Below, in pieces: positions 13,691-26,400 of a stretch of DNA of 64,000 nucleotides. This DNA is from Elysia crispata (taxonomy: Eukaryota > Mollusca > Gastropoda > Plakobranchidae): contig JAWDGP010000015.1 of the NCBI GenBank assembly GCA_033675545.1, positions 55,001 to 119,000 on the forward strand. The letters run 5' to 3'. The notes beneath the pieces were generated by a model. The model saw only the letters and a program-made list of their open reading frames with translations. It was not told the DNA's origin and did not search any database. Made by a program: the position numbers and the translations under genes. Each line of letters opens with the position of its first letter. Position 1 is the stretch's first letter.

Positions 13691-15888
13691 CTTCTATACT
13701 ACTTGCATTACCAGTACCACCACCACCACAACCACCACCACTACCACTTCAAGTACCAGTACCAAAAAGGCCCTTTTTTTCGCCCTCAATATTTCTACAG
13801 AAGAACATTGTTTTATGTCATTATTTTATTGTCCACTTTCGCGTCTTTCTCCATTATGACAAAAGTTATTGATTTTTAAAACTTTAGAAATCGATATCTT
13901 TATATAAACGCTGAAAAAAACAATAACAGAAAATAATTATTATTTTGTTTTATTTTTTTTCTTCTAATTTGCACATCTATTTCTATACAAAAAAAATGAT
14001 GTTAAAATTAATGTGTTCTAGCTTAGTTTTTAACCTAGATCTAGATCTATGAATAATGCAAAAAGGCAATCTTTGTGACATCAACTTTCTGGCAAGTTTC
14101 GTTTTTACTTTTTCTTACGTTTTCATCACCTTTGAAAGGACGTATGCTGTGGATATGGTGTGACATCAATCTGGATTAGAAATTTCTAAATTTTTTTCTG
14201 ATCTACGTTGGTCACGAATTTTTTAGCAAATAATATAAAAGGATGAGACTTACCCAAACGCTGCAGTTTTACATACGTTACAGGAGGGTACCTGGCTTAT
14301 TACGATACGGGTAATGTCTTGTTCTCCACAATAAACGTTAAGTAGATTTAGATAGAGACTGTCACTATCTAGATCTAGAATCCCAAGATTTATATAGCAT
14401 TTACATTTAGATCTATCACCACGTTTAGATAAATCTGTCTTTTGATGAAATGACAAAACTTCATCTTTTTTTCTGATTACGAAATGTTGGGTTATTTCAC
14501 CACGTTGGGATAGGCATGCAAGAGACAATGTCTCTCTCTCCTTCTATGCATCTCAAGTCGGTTACAAACAGTCAAGAATAATCAGTAATTTTTCCACCCT
14601 CAATTTAGCACTTTATTGGCTGTGTCTATTTCGTTTCGATCATATTTTTAGTTTGTTTTAACACAACCAGGATTGGGTAAGTTCGCCACCACTGGAACTT
14701 CGACATATGATGAGATATAAGTTTTAAAAATGTTCTATGCTAAGACATTGCTGCTGCTATTTTTTTTGCATTTATTTTATTTTTTTAAACATCTTTCTTC
14801 TTAATCAACAATGTTTGTTTGTAATACACAATAATAAATGAACGTTGTACATGAGCAACGTTAATAAATAAAAAAAAATTGAAGCTACACTGCGCTTTTG
14901 ACATTAGCATGACATAATTACAACCTAACAGTAATTGTTTGATGTTTATTAAAAGCCAGGTTTTATAATAAAAAAGGCAAGACCAGTTTTCAGAAAGGCT
15001 TTTATATAAAAACCTTTGACATTGAAATTTGAATGCTACAAAAATCAATAAAATGTCATGTAGAAAAATAATGCAGAAATTAGCTGCCAGGTGTGGCTAA
15101 ATTACCCTCTTGTGCTGTGAAACAGTTTATTCACAATTTACAATGAAATCATGTAAATAGTGGCAAAAGGCAACACAAAAAGTAAAGCAAAGATGTATTA
15201 ATAAAGACCAACAACAAGGAAAAAAATAATGGCTTCAAGGGAACAATGGATTAGCAAGAAACATAAAAGTATCGAAAGCAGTAGATGCGACATGGTAGGA
15301 GAGCAAGCAAGAGTGAGAAGGACAGAGACAAGCTTGAAATTAAGCAACTAGATTTAGGCACCAAATGTTGCTTAAATGATGCCAATTGGCTGATGTAATC
15401 AAAATGCACAATATGTCCTCCCTGGCTTGTTTGACACTTCAACTCGTCTGTGAGGGGTGTTTTAAGATTAGTCTATTCAAAAAGAAAAGGATGAAGAGGT
15501 GGTAATTTTACCTGCATGGCTGAATAACCCGAAACTACGTTAGATAAATTATTGTGAGGTTCCATTAATAGTCTGATAAGTCTAAAAGGTCAGAGCTCTC
15601 ATAATTTAAATGGTTTTAGAGGGTCAATCTATAATCTGATGAGTTCCTATGCTTGTTTAAAACTAAAAATCATTATTTTCAAAATTATATATTCTGTGCA
15701 GGAAATATTGTTCTCTAATAATCAACTCACAAGTAAATGAACTGCATTTTGTATACTTGAATATGGGAATTCAATCTTTGAATGTTTGCTAACCACTTTT
15801 TCTCAATATCAAAATTTACCAATTTAGTCATATTTTCTTGACATAAAAATTTGATCATTTCATATAGTGTTTGCATATGATGATTTAA
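13691..15888. other. Non-coding stretch, nothing recognised
   Basis: AT-rich, with AGATCTAGATCT words near 14035 that recur elsewhere in the window. No exon with credible splice sites was found. Confidence 0.4.
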
Positions 15889-16045
15889 TCAGATACCCTG
15901 CTCTTTAGCATCATAGGCGATCATGACCTTCCAGGCATCTCTAGCTCTCGTCGCTTTCAGAGCATCTGCCAGTCTTCCTCCTTTAAGCCTCTTTGTTAGT
16001 CCATCCAACATCTTCTCACGTTGTTTTCCCCTGCTGCATTTTTGC
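15889..16045 (-). mobile_element. 3' end of a non-LTR retrotransposon (LINE) ORF2, fragment
   Basis: The - strand encodes a C-terminal tail of the type seen in invertebrate LINE ORF2 proteins: REKMLDGLTKRLKGGRLADA followed by LKATRARDAWKVMIAYDAKE and a stop at 15889-15891. Only about 50 codons survive; RT and endonuclease are absent, so this is a severely 5'-truncated copy. Part of it lies in the adjacent tandem duplication. Assignment rests on memory of similar LINE tails. Confidence 0.6.
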
Positions 16046-16483
16046 ATAATGATAAGCTGGGAAAAACATGAAGCTTTCCAACTGGTTTGAACTAATGGAA
16101 AATCAGATCATCAAAAATATTCTGAATGATAATCTACCATCCAATCCCATAAAACATAAGCCTTTATTACCATCCAGCACAGCTCAAGAGAACCACTATT
16201 TCATACGCCTTATATAGACTATGCATCTGCCAGTCTTCCTCCTTTAAGCCTCTTTGTTAGTCCATCCAACATCTTCTCACGTTGTTTTCCGCTGCTGCAT
16301 TTTTGCATAATGATAAGCTGGGAAAAACATGAAGCTTTCCAACTGGTTTGAACTAATGGAAAATCAGATCATCAAAAATATTCTGAATGATAATCTATCA
16401 TCCAATCCCATAAAACATAAGCCTTTATTACCACCCAGCACAGCTCAAGAGAACCACTATTTCATACGCCTTATATAGACTAA
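15962..16483. repeat. 261-bp tandem duplication (two copies)
   Basis: Bases 15962-16222 and 16223-16483 are nearly identical (mismatches such as CCCCTGCTG/CCGCTGCTG and CTACC/CTATC). The unit starts inside the LINE tail and runs into unrelated AT-rich flank, so it is a segmental tandem duplication that happened after the LINE inserted. Confidence 0.93.
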
Positions 16484-16720
16484 AATCATTTCTCTCTAAA
16501 GCTGTTTGAGTCTCCCCTACCTGTTCTCTTTTCTTTGAGTTTCGCTTTCCATTTGCATTTGGATGGATCCATGCTTAACTTTTTTAGCAAACAAGTCTGC
16601 TTCAAGGTCTTTGCTGTAATTGTGTAAAGAGAGCTTGACTAAATTAATAACTGTTTTAAAGCGCCCCTTTTCCAGTCTTTGTGATTTGTATAGTTTTTGT
16701 ATGTACATTTTTTTTTTTAG

Positions 16721-16832
16721 AAAACACCGTGTGATTCCACCAATCAGCATTGAAGTGAAAAGAAAGGTTGCAGAGCTCATGTTGATAGAAAGAGAGAATA
16801 TTGACATTTTGAACAAGCCATATCTATCGATG
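16721..16832 (+). CDS. Penultimate exon of a small unrecognised gene
   Basis: Acceptor TTTTTTTTTTAG at 16719-16720 and donor ATG|GTAAGA at 16832-16833 bound a 112-nt exon. It enters one base before a codon boundary and leaves in phase 0. It encodes KHRVIPPISIEVKRKVAELM then LIERENIDILNKPYLSM, a charged, probably helical sequence. It joins in frame to the terminal exon at 19778, across an intron that contains a LINE. The protein is not recognised; its short charged helical nature would fit a coiled-coil or ciliary accessory protein, but that is a guess. Upstream exons were not found. Confidence 0.6.
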
Positions 16833-17833
16833 GTAAGATTAGCCTAAATGATAAATTTTCCTAATTTTCAACAACTGTAATTAAAATTATAAAAACCCTT
16901 AAAGTTCAAAATATGTAAATTGATATTCTCCATTTTTCAGAGGTGAGATTGAACCAAAGATACGTGTATTTAGATCTCATAAACCTTTTTTCTGATATTT
17001 GGCAGATGAACCTTATTATGATTTAATGAGACAGTGTATTCTTGAAGTTGTTTCAATTCCTGAGGTAAAAGTGAAGCTGCTTGATATGTTTTGTTTAAAA
17101 ATCAATATTACAATAATGCAAGAGATTAAAAGAAAAAACTCCAACCTATGCGTTTATGTATTTCAAAAGTGATTTACTCAATTGTTACTTACAGAGCTCT
17201 AACATACTACTTACTTAGCACCCTTTAAATTAATTGTACTTTGTATGTCAGAAATTCTTTGTTGTTTATTTAATCAGCACATCACATTTTAGTCTGAGCC
17301 CAAAAATTAAACAATGGTGCAAATAGATTTGGATGAAAGGTGTGTGTTCAGTAATTTCTAGTATCTTTTAAAATGTGGTTCTATTCATAAAATGTGCCAA
17401 ATGTTCTTGTATATTTAGTTTTATTGCTGATGAAAATTGAAATGTATTTATCTTATTTTTAATTTAATAGTATAAATTGAAGCTAAATTTGAAATGGTGT
17501 ATAACCGTCTAACCTAACACACACAATTTTTAATATAGCTGAAACACTGGCAGGTGTGCTCATGTGTGTGGTGTTTGCTTGGGTGAGTCAGTAGGTTAAG
17601 CAAGATCAGCAGAAATGTCTACTTTATGTTCAGTAAAGCATTAGCTGAAAATGGCAGAACCACATATTCAGATCCAACTTAAACTCAGTCATTACAGTTT
17701 TACCTGAATGCTAATATTTATCTGGTCGCAAACTTGATTTAAAAGTAGCTCTATGATTTGCAAGAAAAAAGAAAAACAAACAAAAAAACCCCGGGAAAAT
17801 TAACTTTTGAAATTAAAACATTAAAAAAAATCT

Positions 17834-17845
17834 ATAGTGTATTTT
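17834..17845. repeat. Target-site duplication, left copy
   Basis: ATAGTGTATTTT, identical to 19605-19616, directly abuts the start of the LINE insertion. Confidence 0.8.
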
Positions 17846-18253
17846 GCCTGGTTTTTGAATGGCTATAAGAACGCCTGTGTTTATATCCAAATTCTCATGT
17901 TTGGAAAAAGTTGTGTTAAATATGTCGGCTATTGTTTGGTCTAGCAGTGGTGTGCCATACTTCAAAAGTTCTGCGTGTATTTGGTCTTCTCCTGGGGCTT
18001 TGTTATTGCTTAAACTATTGAAGCTTTTTCTCACCTCCTCAGGTGTTATTGGATTTTTTAGTGGTTTTGGTTCTCCCTTGAATGGCGTTATCTCTTCAAC
18101 TTTTTCGTCTTCAAATTTACTTTTGAAATGTGAGGAGACTATGTCCAGTATGTCATTTGGATTTGACGCAAGTTTTCCCTCTTGATCTTCAACTTTAGGA
18201 TTTTCAAACTGTTTTTGGTACAGCAATCTTGTCGCTTTAAACATTGCATGGTC
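17846..18253 (-). mobile_element. Inverted 5' segment of a LINE (linker between endonuclease and RT)
   Basis: The - strand frame reads AMFKATRLLYQKQFENPKVE and, further on, NSLSNNKAPGEDQIHAELLK (RT fingers), ending with VLIAIQKPGK. That is exactly the part that precedes NNLRPITLLN in the adjacent + strand segment, so the element's 5' part is inverted relative to its 3' part. The 27-28 bp around GTTCTTATAGCCATTC occur at both ends of the inverted block (17846-17872 and 18254-18281), as expected from overlap at a twin-priming junction. The endonuclease domain is absent (5' truncation). Confidence 0.85.
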
Positions 18254-19604
18254 GTTCTTATAGCCATTCAAAAAAGCAGGCAAAAGAAAGGTCCCCAAAT
18301 AACTTGCGACCGATAACCCTACTCAACTCATTACGCAAAGCCTTGTCAATCATCACTTTGAACAGGATAAGACCCTTTGTAGAAGAATACCTATCGAAGA
18401 GTCAAAGTGGATTCCGCCCAGACCGTAGCACGGCAGATGTTGTCCGGACCCACAAATGGTTGGCCGCAAAAACACTGAAAGAAGATGTCATCATAAAAAT
18501 TTCAGGGATTGACATGAGTGCGGCATTTGACACAATAGATGGAAACCAACTGCTCAACATAATCGCAACAATCGTAAACGAAGATGAGCTGAGAATAATA
18601 CGCTTTCTTTAGAGCAATACAAAAATAAAAACAAGAATCAATGGCGCCACAAAAACAAATACATTTATAAGCAATGTCGGGACTCCCCAAGGAGATAGCC
18701 TTAGTCAGTCCTTTTATTGTCTATCTAGAACACGCTCTGAAGGAGGTCAGAACCACACTACCCAGACCAATAGTGAAATATGAAAAAGAAATTCCAAACG
18801 AGATAGCTTACGCAGACGACGTGGATTTTATCGGACAGGACTACGTTAACATCAACGAAATCCAAGAAACGCTACATAAGTACCAACTAAAAGTAAACAC
18901 AGACAAAACAGAATTCACAGCTCTTTCAAAAAACGAGGAAGGCTGGAAAAACGCAAAGAAAGTGGGCTCACTCATTGGTGATCTCGAGGATGTAGAAAGG
19001 AGAAAACAGCTCTCCACCGCAGCCCTCAACAAGCTTTACCACGTGTGGATGAAAGGAAATAAACTCAAAACCACAACCAAAATACAACTTTATAAGTCCC
19101 TTGTGAAATCCATACTACTATACAACTGTAGCACATGGGCACTTTGACTCTCACCGAAGAAGAGAAAATAAACGCTTTCCACCGAAAACAACTGAAAAAG
19201 GTCCTAAACATTAAATTTCCAGTAAAAATCACAAATAAGTCACTGTATAAAAAATGCCAGGAAAAGCCCCTCTCGCTGCAAATTCTAAAAGCCCGGTGGA
19301 ACCTCTTTGGGCATATTCTTCGTAGAGACAGCGACATCCCTGCCAACAGAGCAACAAGAGCCTACTTCATCCAATATGGCCACAAACTAAGAGGACGGCC
19401 GACAACAACTCTCCCAATCGTACTGAACAGAGATCTAGGACTAATTGACCATTTTAGACTCCATTCAACCGATGATCTGGTCAAAATCACTGAGCTCGCA
19501 AAGGACAGAAAACAGTGGAGAGAACTCTCTGCGAGGATAGAAAGCTGCCGAAGCGTCACAGAAGGTTAACTGGGATGCGACATGGTAATAAGTCAGTAAG
19601 TCAG
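18254..19604 (+). mobile_element. LINE reverse transcriptase segment, degenerate
   Basis: Non-LTR reverse transcriptase in successive frames: NNLRPITLLNSLRKALS, SGFRPDRSTADVV, DMSAAFDTIDG (palm), VGTPQGDSLS, and the catalytic box AYADDVDF with YADD at 18809-18820. A C-terminal region (RGRPTTTLPIVLNRDLG, KDRKQWRELSARIES) ends at TAA 19567-19569. The reading is broken by one stop (18610) and two frameshifts (near 18700 and 19140), so it is dead. The 3' end is a short AAGTCAGT repeat rather than poly(A). It lies in the intron between exons 16721-16832 and 19778-19951, in host orientation. The clade is uncertain (RTE- or jockey-like). Confidence 0.9.
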
Positions 19605-19616
19605 ATAGTGTATTTT
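19605..19616. repeat. Target-site duplication, right copy
   Basis: ATAGTGTATTTT, matching 17834-17845 over 12 of 12 bases, directly after the LINE 3' end. Confidence 0.8.
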
Positions 19617-19777
19617 AATTACTTTAGGCATTAATTTTTTTTTTTAGATTATTGATTTTAATGATAAGAGCAGCAAATCCTTTTGATCTTCCTTTTGGTC
19701 AAAAGAGCTCTGTAAATGTCTTCACCTTCAATTTTTTTTATTCTTTGCAACTTTTCTCCTACATGCCCATATTTCAG

Positions 19778-19951
19778 GAGCAAGAAGCTGCCTATGACGC
19801 AGTCGTAGAGAAAGAGCCCTATCAATTCATCAACAAATCCAAACAGGCAATCCAACAGGAGAGACTTCAAGAGAAACTGGAGAGCTTTAGGCCTCACTAC
19901 ACGACAGAGGAATTACTGAACCATCTGAACACTACAAAGTCTTGGGAATAA
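19778..19951 (+). CDS. Terminal exon of the small unrecognised gene
   Basis: Acceptor CCCATATTTCAG and a 57-codon frame ending TAA at 19949-19951. It encodes EQEAAYDAVVEKEPYQFINK, then SKQAIQQERLQEKLESFRPH and YTTEELLNHLNTTKSWE. The exon starts in phase 0, matching the donor at 16832. The sequence is strongly charged and helical, with Glu/Gln/Lys heptad-like spacing, and its codon use is richer in GC than the flanks. I do not recognise the family; homology to a conserved short C-terminal domain is likely. Nothing downstream suggests an operon or a linked pathway. Confidence 0.65.
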   Translation, partial: EQEAAYDAVVEKEPYQFINKSKQAIQQERLQEKLESFRPHYTTEELLNHLNTTKSWE

Positions 19952-20522
19952 TTATATTAACAAATATGAGGGCCATTTCAGTTGAGAGACATTCATAGTT
20001 TGTATTCAAGTTGCTTATGGTTCTTGGAAAGCTTAATGTATATACTTTCTAGTGAGAAAAATGGACCTTTATTAATATTTTGAAGAAAAACTCAGCATGT
20101 ATCTTATTTCAGGTGATCGGAAGAAGATCAGTTGGCGTAAGCAATGGCAGATTCAAAACATAAATCAGAAACTTTTTCTACAGAATCTCATGTGAAAAAT
20201 TTTCTCTGAGCAGAAAGAAAAGATGATGAGAAAACAAAATGCTCTCAGACCTTATGGATAGAAAGATCCTTAACTTAAGCAACTGACATTCAAAGAAATA
20301 GATTTTGAATTTATCTCTTTGTGTTTTTTATAACTTGAATCCAAAAATGTCCCTGGATACTCAGGATATCCTGTAAAACCTTTTTTTTTAATTACCTAAC
20401 TAAAATGTGTCATGCAGTTGCTGTTCTTGGTTTTATTGAAGTTAACTGGGTTTGAAACTTCTTAATTTTTTTTATATGCGTTCATATGTGTGCATGTGTG
20501 TTTGTAAAGAGAAGTATAGTTC

Positions 20523-20599
<77 letters not shown>

Positions 20600-23117
20600 C
20601 AGAGAAAGAGAAAGAGAGAAAGAGAAAGAGAGAGAGAGAGACAGAAAGACAGACAGACACAAACAGGAACAAGACAGAAAAATGAGGGAGGAGAGAAAGA
20701 TGGAGGATTAGATATATATATCGAAAAGCCACGAAATGAGCCGTTTATGGATAGAAATATTTTTGTGTGAATGCAATTTTCCTAAAGAAAGCTTGAAATT
20801 TCCCCTTTTTATACTGCTGTAATTTCAAACTTTCATATTGTTTCAGAAGCACTTTAAAAAGCAACTATTTCAAGTTTTTTGGAGGAAAATGGGATTTTCT
20901 CAAGTAGTTGTCTGCAGCAAAATTTCTCATTTTGATATATGTAATGAGATAGACAGAGAGAAAGAGAAATGTGTTAGACATCAACAGAAAAAGAGAGATG
21001 TGTGAAGAAGGAAACAAGTGAGTTGAAGATGAGGAAAGAGAGTCAACACCTATGTTGCAGTTTCAAAATAAAGAATAAATTTTAATTTGAGGTGTCTGTG
21101 TGTTTTCTTCTTTATGTGGCAGGGTTGAGATAATTACATTTTTTCAAAATCAGCTTCATATCTTAACATATAGGGTACATGTGAAAGTTTCAAGAAAGCG
21201 TGTTTAAAATAAACTGCTTTTTTTTCATGGGAAAAGAGAATTGAAATAAAAGTAGCTTCTGTGCTTATTTTTAGTTTATCAATAAATCTGGTCCAAAAAA
21301 GGTTTGAATTAATTATGGGAACTCAACAACGATCTGTCAAAAAGCCATGTCTTATATATCTGAGTTTTACATTTATTCCATTTTTTTGCCAAAAGTATAT
21401 TTCAAGTTGGCCATCTTTGCAAATTCAATTATCACTATATCAGTCTTAATTAAGTACGTAGAGCACTTTGAAGTGAATCGATTAGTATTTTTTTTTCTTC
21501 CTCATCCTACAGGCGTTATAAGAGTTGATATTTTTATAATTCAGTTGGGCTTATTTTTCTCAAGCAGCTTGAAATGACTCTTACATTAGCCTTAAATTCG
21601 CTAGAAATATCCATGTCAAAAAGGTAGGAATAAAAATTACTTGAAATAATCATGTAATCAAATTGTCTCTCTCAGTAATAATTTAGAAATTGTTTTACCC
21701 ATTTTAGGATTTAGCCTCTTTAATATACATGTAAGTGTATTTGAAATTCTTGCTTAAAGCCCAATCCAGACTTACATATCTTTGTGACAGTTTTTTGGTA
21801 ACAAGTCGATTGCCATGTAGAACTTATAGTGTGGATGTAAAAATCAATAGATTGGATGGGCGAAACAAAAAATTTGCCGTGCTTGATTTTCTGGTATCAG
21901 GTCAGCCTGTTGTTACGTCTCGGGAAGCACAAGAGGGATTGGTTCCAGGCAACTTCAAAGTACTGTAAGGCCGGAAATGGAAATTCTGTTGTATTCATTG
22001 CACATTTTTTAAAGTTACATTTTGTATCTCAGCAACCTCGAAAGAGCAAAGTCTGCACGTAAAAAAACCCAATTTATTACTTCCTTCATGAAAATAGATT
22101 TACTTTTTAAGCTACAAAATATGCGTATATATACACACACTTTCACTCAAAAAAACACTTGCAAAACAGCTGTACTTGTAGAGTTTAGCCATTAGACTCT
22201 AGGCCTAGTCTCGTCCGGTTTTCTCTGATTGTCCTTTTCTCACTAGAATACTTTTCAAACTTCACAAAAATTAATTTTATCAATCATTTTACTTTCATAT
22301 TTGAATTGATACATTCGTGGTCGGAAAAAAAAGTTCTAGAGTTTATTGAAATTTACGGGTTGCATCTATATAGGTTTTCATAGCGAGTAAAATAATAAAG
22401 ACTGTAGCAACAGACTGATGAAAGGATCAGCATATCAAAGCCTAACTGATTTGATTCTGAAGGGGATAAAGATAAGTAACTTGTGTGGCTATTTCTGAAG
22501 ATGATGGGTATGGGAATGATGAGGACGACATGATTTTGCTTTCCATAGCGGTTGTGGTGGTGAAGGCAGTGTTGGTGCGATGATAGTAATGATCCTGGGA
22601 TTGAGTGGTCATCATACCAAAAAAATGTTGATGATGGGGTAGGATCAGGACGGCTATATGATGGCAACGGAAAAATTATTGTTTGAGGCGGGAGGTATGA
22701 AAATTATCTCAGTTTCAAAATAAAATGAATTGGATTAGGTTACTTTCAGATATTCTGGGGTAAGAATAGATTGATAGATTGATGCACGTTTCAGAAATTA
22801 TTTTACTCAGAGATTTCTGCCAAATTCAGTTTTAAAACTTCGAATCTTAATAGAGGTTGGCCCCTGTAGCTAAATATCTCAAAGTAGCAGTGAATCTCTC
22901 ATGAGCACTGATTGGGATTCCAAGCACTGTCATATCTTCTTCAATTGGCAGAACAAGATTTAAACAAAAGTAGATTTGCTCCTGAATACATTAGCATAAA
23001 AGTGAAAAAATTTTGGCTTCGGGATACATCTTTAAAATATTTGTATGACTCAACTGTTCTCATTCAGGAGCCAATCTTTTGTCCAAACACATCTTTAATT
23101 TTTGTTCTCTGCATATT
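19952..23117. other. 3' UTR and non-coding stretch
   Basis: Begins with the 3' UTR of the preceding gene, followed by a GA-rich microsatellite and AT-rich DNA. AATAAA words occur at about 21067 and 21073. No supported exon. Confidence 0.4.
20528..20695. repeat. (GA)n / GAGACA microsatellite
   Basis: Pure GA over about 55 bp followed by GAGACA, GAGAAA and GACA variants. It causes spurious open frames on both strands. Confidence 0.97.
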
Positions 23118-23434
23118 CAGGGTGTCCAGCAACATCTCAACCTAAAATTTCCTACTTAGGATTTTGAAAGAAAATCCAAAGTCGGTTTCCACTGCGAGGA
23201 TAATCGACAGAGAATCTGCAGGGACATTTTTAATAAAAATAATGATAACAGAGCACCTATGCAATTTAAGGTTTTTTTTATTGCTGGGCAATAAATAGCG
23301 ATTTGAAGCTAGCCAGTGGCTTTGCTACGCTGTTTTTCCTCCCTTTTTCTGATCTCGATGGTCGATTTCCTACAATTTCCGACTCTTCCAAACTATCGAA
23401 TTTCTGACTTTTATCCAACTTGCTGGACACCCTG
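23118..23434. mobile_element. 317-bp MITE with 15-bp terminal inverted repeats
   Basis: Starts CAGGGTGTCCAGCAA and ends with its exact inverse TTGCTGGACACCCTG. It is flanked by a 5-bp direct repeat ATATT (23113-23117 and 23435-23439). There is no coding capacity. The CAGGG terminus recalls hAT-like ends, but the 5-bp duplication is not the 8 bp of hAT, so the superfamily is left open. Confidence 0.8.
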
Positions 23435-23439
23435 ATATT

Positions 23440-26400
23440 CTAATATTACAAAAATAGCCAATAAGTCGTCATCGTCAAGATACTTTATTATATTCTGCCA
23501 TTCTCACCTAAAGCAACAGAAATAATGCAAATGTTTGCAAAATTCACTTGGGAAGGTTTTTGGCCCTACCACCCACAACCTCGCACTGTCACCTCAGACC
23601 TCAAGCTGAGTCCTTGTAATGTAAATGGCACTACATTGACAGGCAAAGGATCTGTGGAATGTCTCTTTTACCTTAAGTTAAACCAGCCTAGTTGGAATGG
23701 TCTGTAGAGGATCTGAGGCAACCCTTTCTTTTCCAAATTTGAAGTCTCCTGGCTCCCTATACTTTTAGAACTTTAGAATGTAATTTAAGAAAATTCTGTA
23801 TCTCTTACTCCCCACAAGATGGTTAACAGGAAGCTTGCGTGACATGTGTTCAGGGCGTTTCATTTGAGAGAAATGTGGGAGAAAAACCAGCCAACAGTTT
23901 TTTGTTTTTTTTTTTGGGGGGAAGGGAACCTGACCCACATACAGGAAATCCTCTCATATTTTACATTCTCTAGCTATATTGTTTTCAAAATTAAAAAATC
24001 CCTTTTAAGTTTTAATTAATTCAAAAAAAAAAAAAATAGAAATACAACAGCTAAATGCAAATACTCTAAAAAGTCCCAAATTGTTACAAGGAGGCTACCA
24101 TACACAGTATAGTTTGCTGCAGTTCAAATGACTGAGAATTTGAATTAAAGAGTAATAAAAATCACTGTTTGGTTGTAGTTCTGAACTAATTTAATATAAA
24201 TTGAGTTTGAAGTCATTCTTTTATGTTCCAAAAAAAAAATGGAAAACGGCCCAAATACTGAAATTGCTAACTCCAACATCAAGTGTCCCTTTGTGAAGAA
24301 ATTTATGCATTTTTTGGCTGTTTTCAAATTAAATTAGGTAAAAATTAGATTTATTCGTGAAGCTGTTCTAGATCTATATTAAATTATGTGACTGGCACAA
24401 GAAAAGTTTATGGTTAAACAGCAGCCTGCTCCTCGAATCTCATGAACATAATTATGCTGGATGATTTCGATTGATTAGACTCAATCAAGAACCGCTTATA
24501 ACTCTTTTGACATAGAGAGCAATTTAAATATTCATGCCAGTTGAAAAAAAAAGAACATCAAAAAAAAGAAAGATGGACAATATCCAGTCAGGAATTCAGG
24601 AAATACATGACTATAAAAAAAAAAACCCACAGTAAAACAAAATGCAGCCATATTTGATTTTAAAAACAATCTTTTATTATGTGCATCAAACAAACATTTC
24701 TTGTATAAAACTTTGTACATTAAAATTCCTTAAATTTTACTCTTTAGTATAAAGAGAGTTGGTATTGTACAGGCACATATGAGTTCAGGTTTAAATGTCA
24801 CATTTTCAATCCATGATACATGTACTCTTCAATGATTAAATAGCATGCTATTTCACATTCAAACTTGAGAACTAAAGGGAACAAAAAACTAACATGCTAT
24901 CATACAGGAAAAGACAGAAACATTAGGTGAATTTCGCGAAATTTTCTGGTTAAGAATACCCTGCATGGTTATGGAAATTTCACGAACTGATATGACATCA
25001 AACCAGCTGTAAATATCTTGGTCCATAATCTAGACAGATTTTTTTGTGGGGGGCTGTATACAATCATGCGGCCACACTGATGATGATTTCACAGGTCCAC
25101 AGGACATCAACAAACACAAACAGTGCACACTAAAACATATTTTTGAGGAGCACACATAGTAAAAGGGCAAACATAATGATTTGATTTGTGATTTTGAGTT
25201 GACATTGAACGAGTAAACTTCGTGCATATTCAGATACTTGAAAAAAAAGTCTATATCGCACATAAGAGGGAAACTTTGAGTGCTCCGTCTAGATCAACCA
25301 AGGCAATCAATTTTTTTTTAAATTTCAAATTATGTGAATAGAAAAAAACAAATTTTTCAAGACAAGATAGGTTTATTAATCGGCTATACTTAAAAAAAAA
25401 ACGTAATGACCCACATCTTCAAACTAATTTCTTATGAAAGAATACTTAAATCTGCTCTGTTAAAAAAAAATTTCCCACTCGATAATTTATGCTATCTGTA
25501 AACAAAATTTCACAACACCCAGCAAGTATTTTCATCTGTGTCAGCAGAAATTGGAACATAAAGGAAAAATTGAATAGCACAGCAGGGCCAATAATAAGAA
25601 AACATAATGACAAATTAATTGAGTTGCTTAACACAGAAAGAGTGACAGAGGCTTTGAAAGCAAAGAGGGATCCAAAAATGTTGAAAGGAATATCACGAAC
25701 ACTATGCAGCTTGACGTTCTATGATTTTAGCCACAAAGATTTCACTGCATTTAGTGATTTACCTTTGCAAATTGAAGCATGCCGTTTAAAGTATTCCCAA
25801 ACAAGTTAATCATTCAATGCATAAATCAATCAACACAAAAGTGTTTTAATAACAAAAATATGATTTCTTATGATCTTGTTCTCTTTATTCCAAGTACAAA
25901 CCACTCATATTTTGGCATAAGTGTTATCACGACCATTATCATAGCATAGTGAAAATATGCAGACAACCCACATAAATTTTGACTAAAAATAGGGAATATT
26001 TGCATACCCTTGGCCAAACTAGATTTCATGTTCCACAATTCTACGAGAGTTGATATATTGTAGCAATCAACAAAGGCTAAAATGCAAGACACCAACGTTT
26101 AATGTTAAAATGTAAGTGATGTTTCTTGTGTGATCCATTTTTTATTAAATGCTTAGAAACATCTAACTGCAGATTATATCATACCAAACTGGACTTGAAG
26201 AAAGTATACTGTAAGAATATATAATTATAAAACTAGGGTCGAGTTAATAATAAATTCTCATTACCAAAGGAGTGGACTGCATTACAGTTTGACAAAATAA
26301 TTTTTGAAACCTAATTATCTTGCCCTTTTGTTCTTTATGGCCAGTTCTGCTTTACAAGTAATGATATTTCTTTTCAAATGACAAAAGAGTTGTTCTTTCA

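Noticed and set aside
25489-25809. 106-codon + strand ORF
   Set aside because: No recognisable homology, no splice or promoter support, and AT-rich composition like the flanks; treated as a chance frame.
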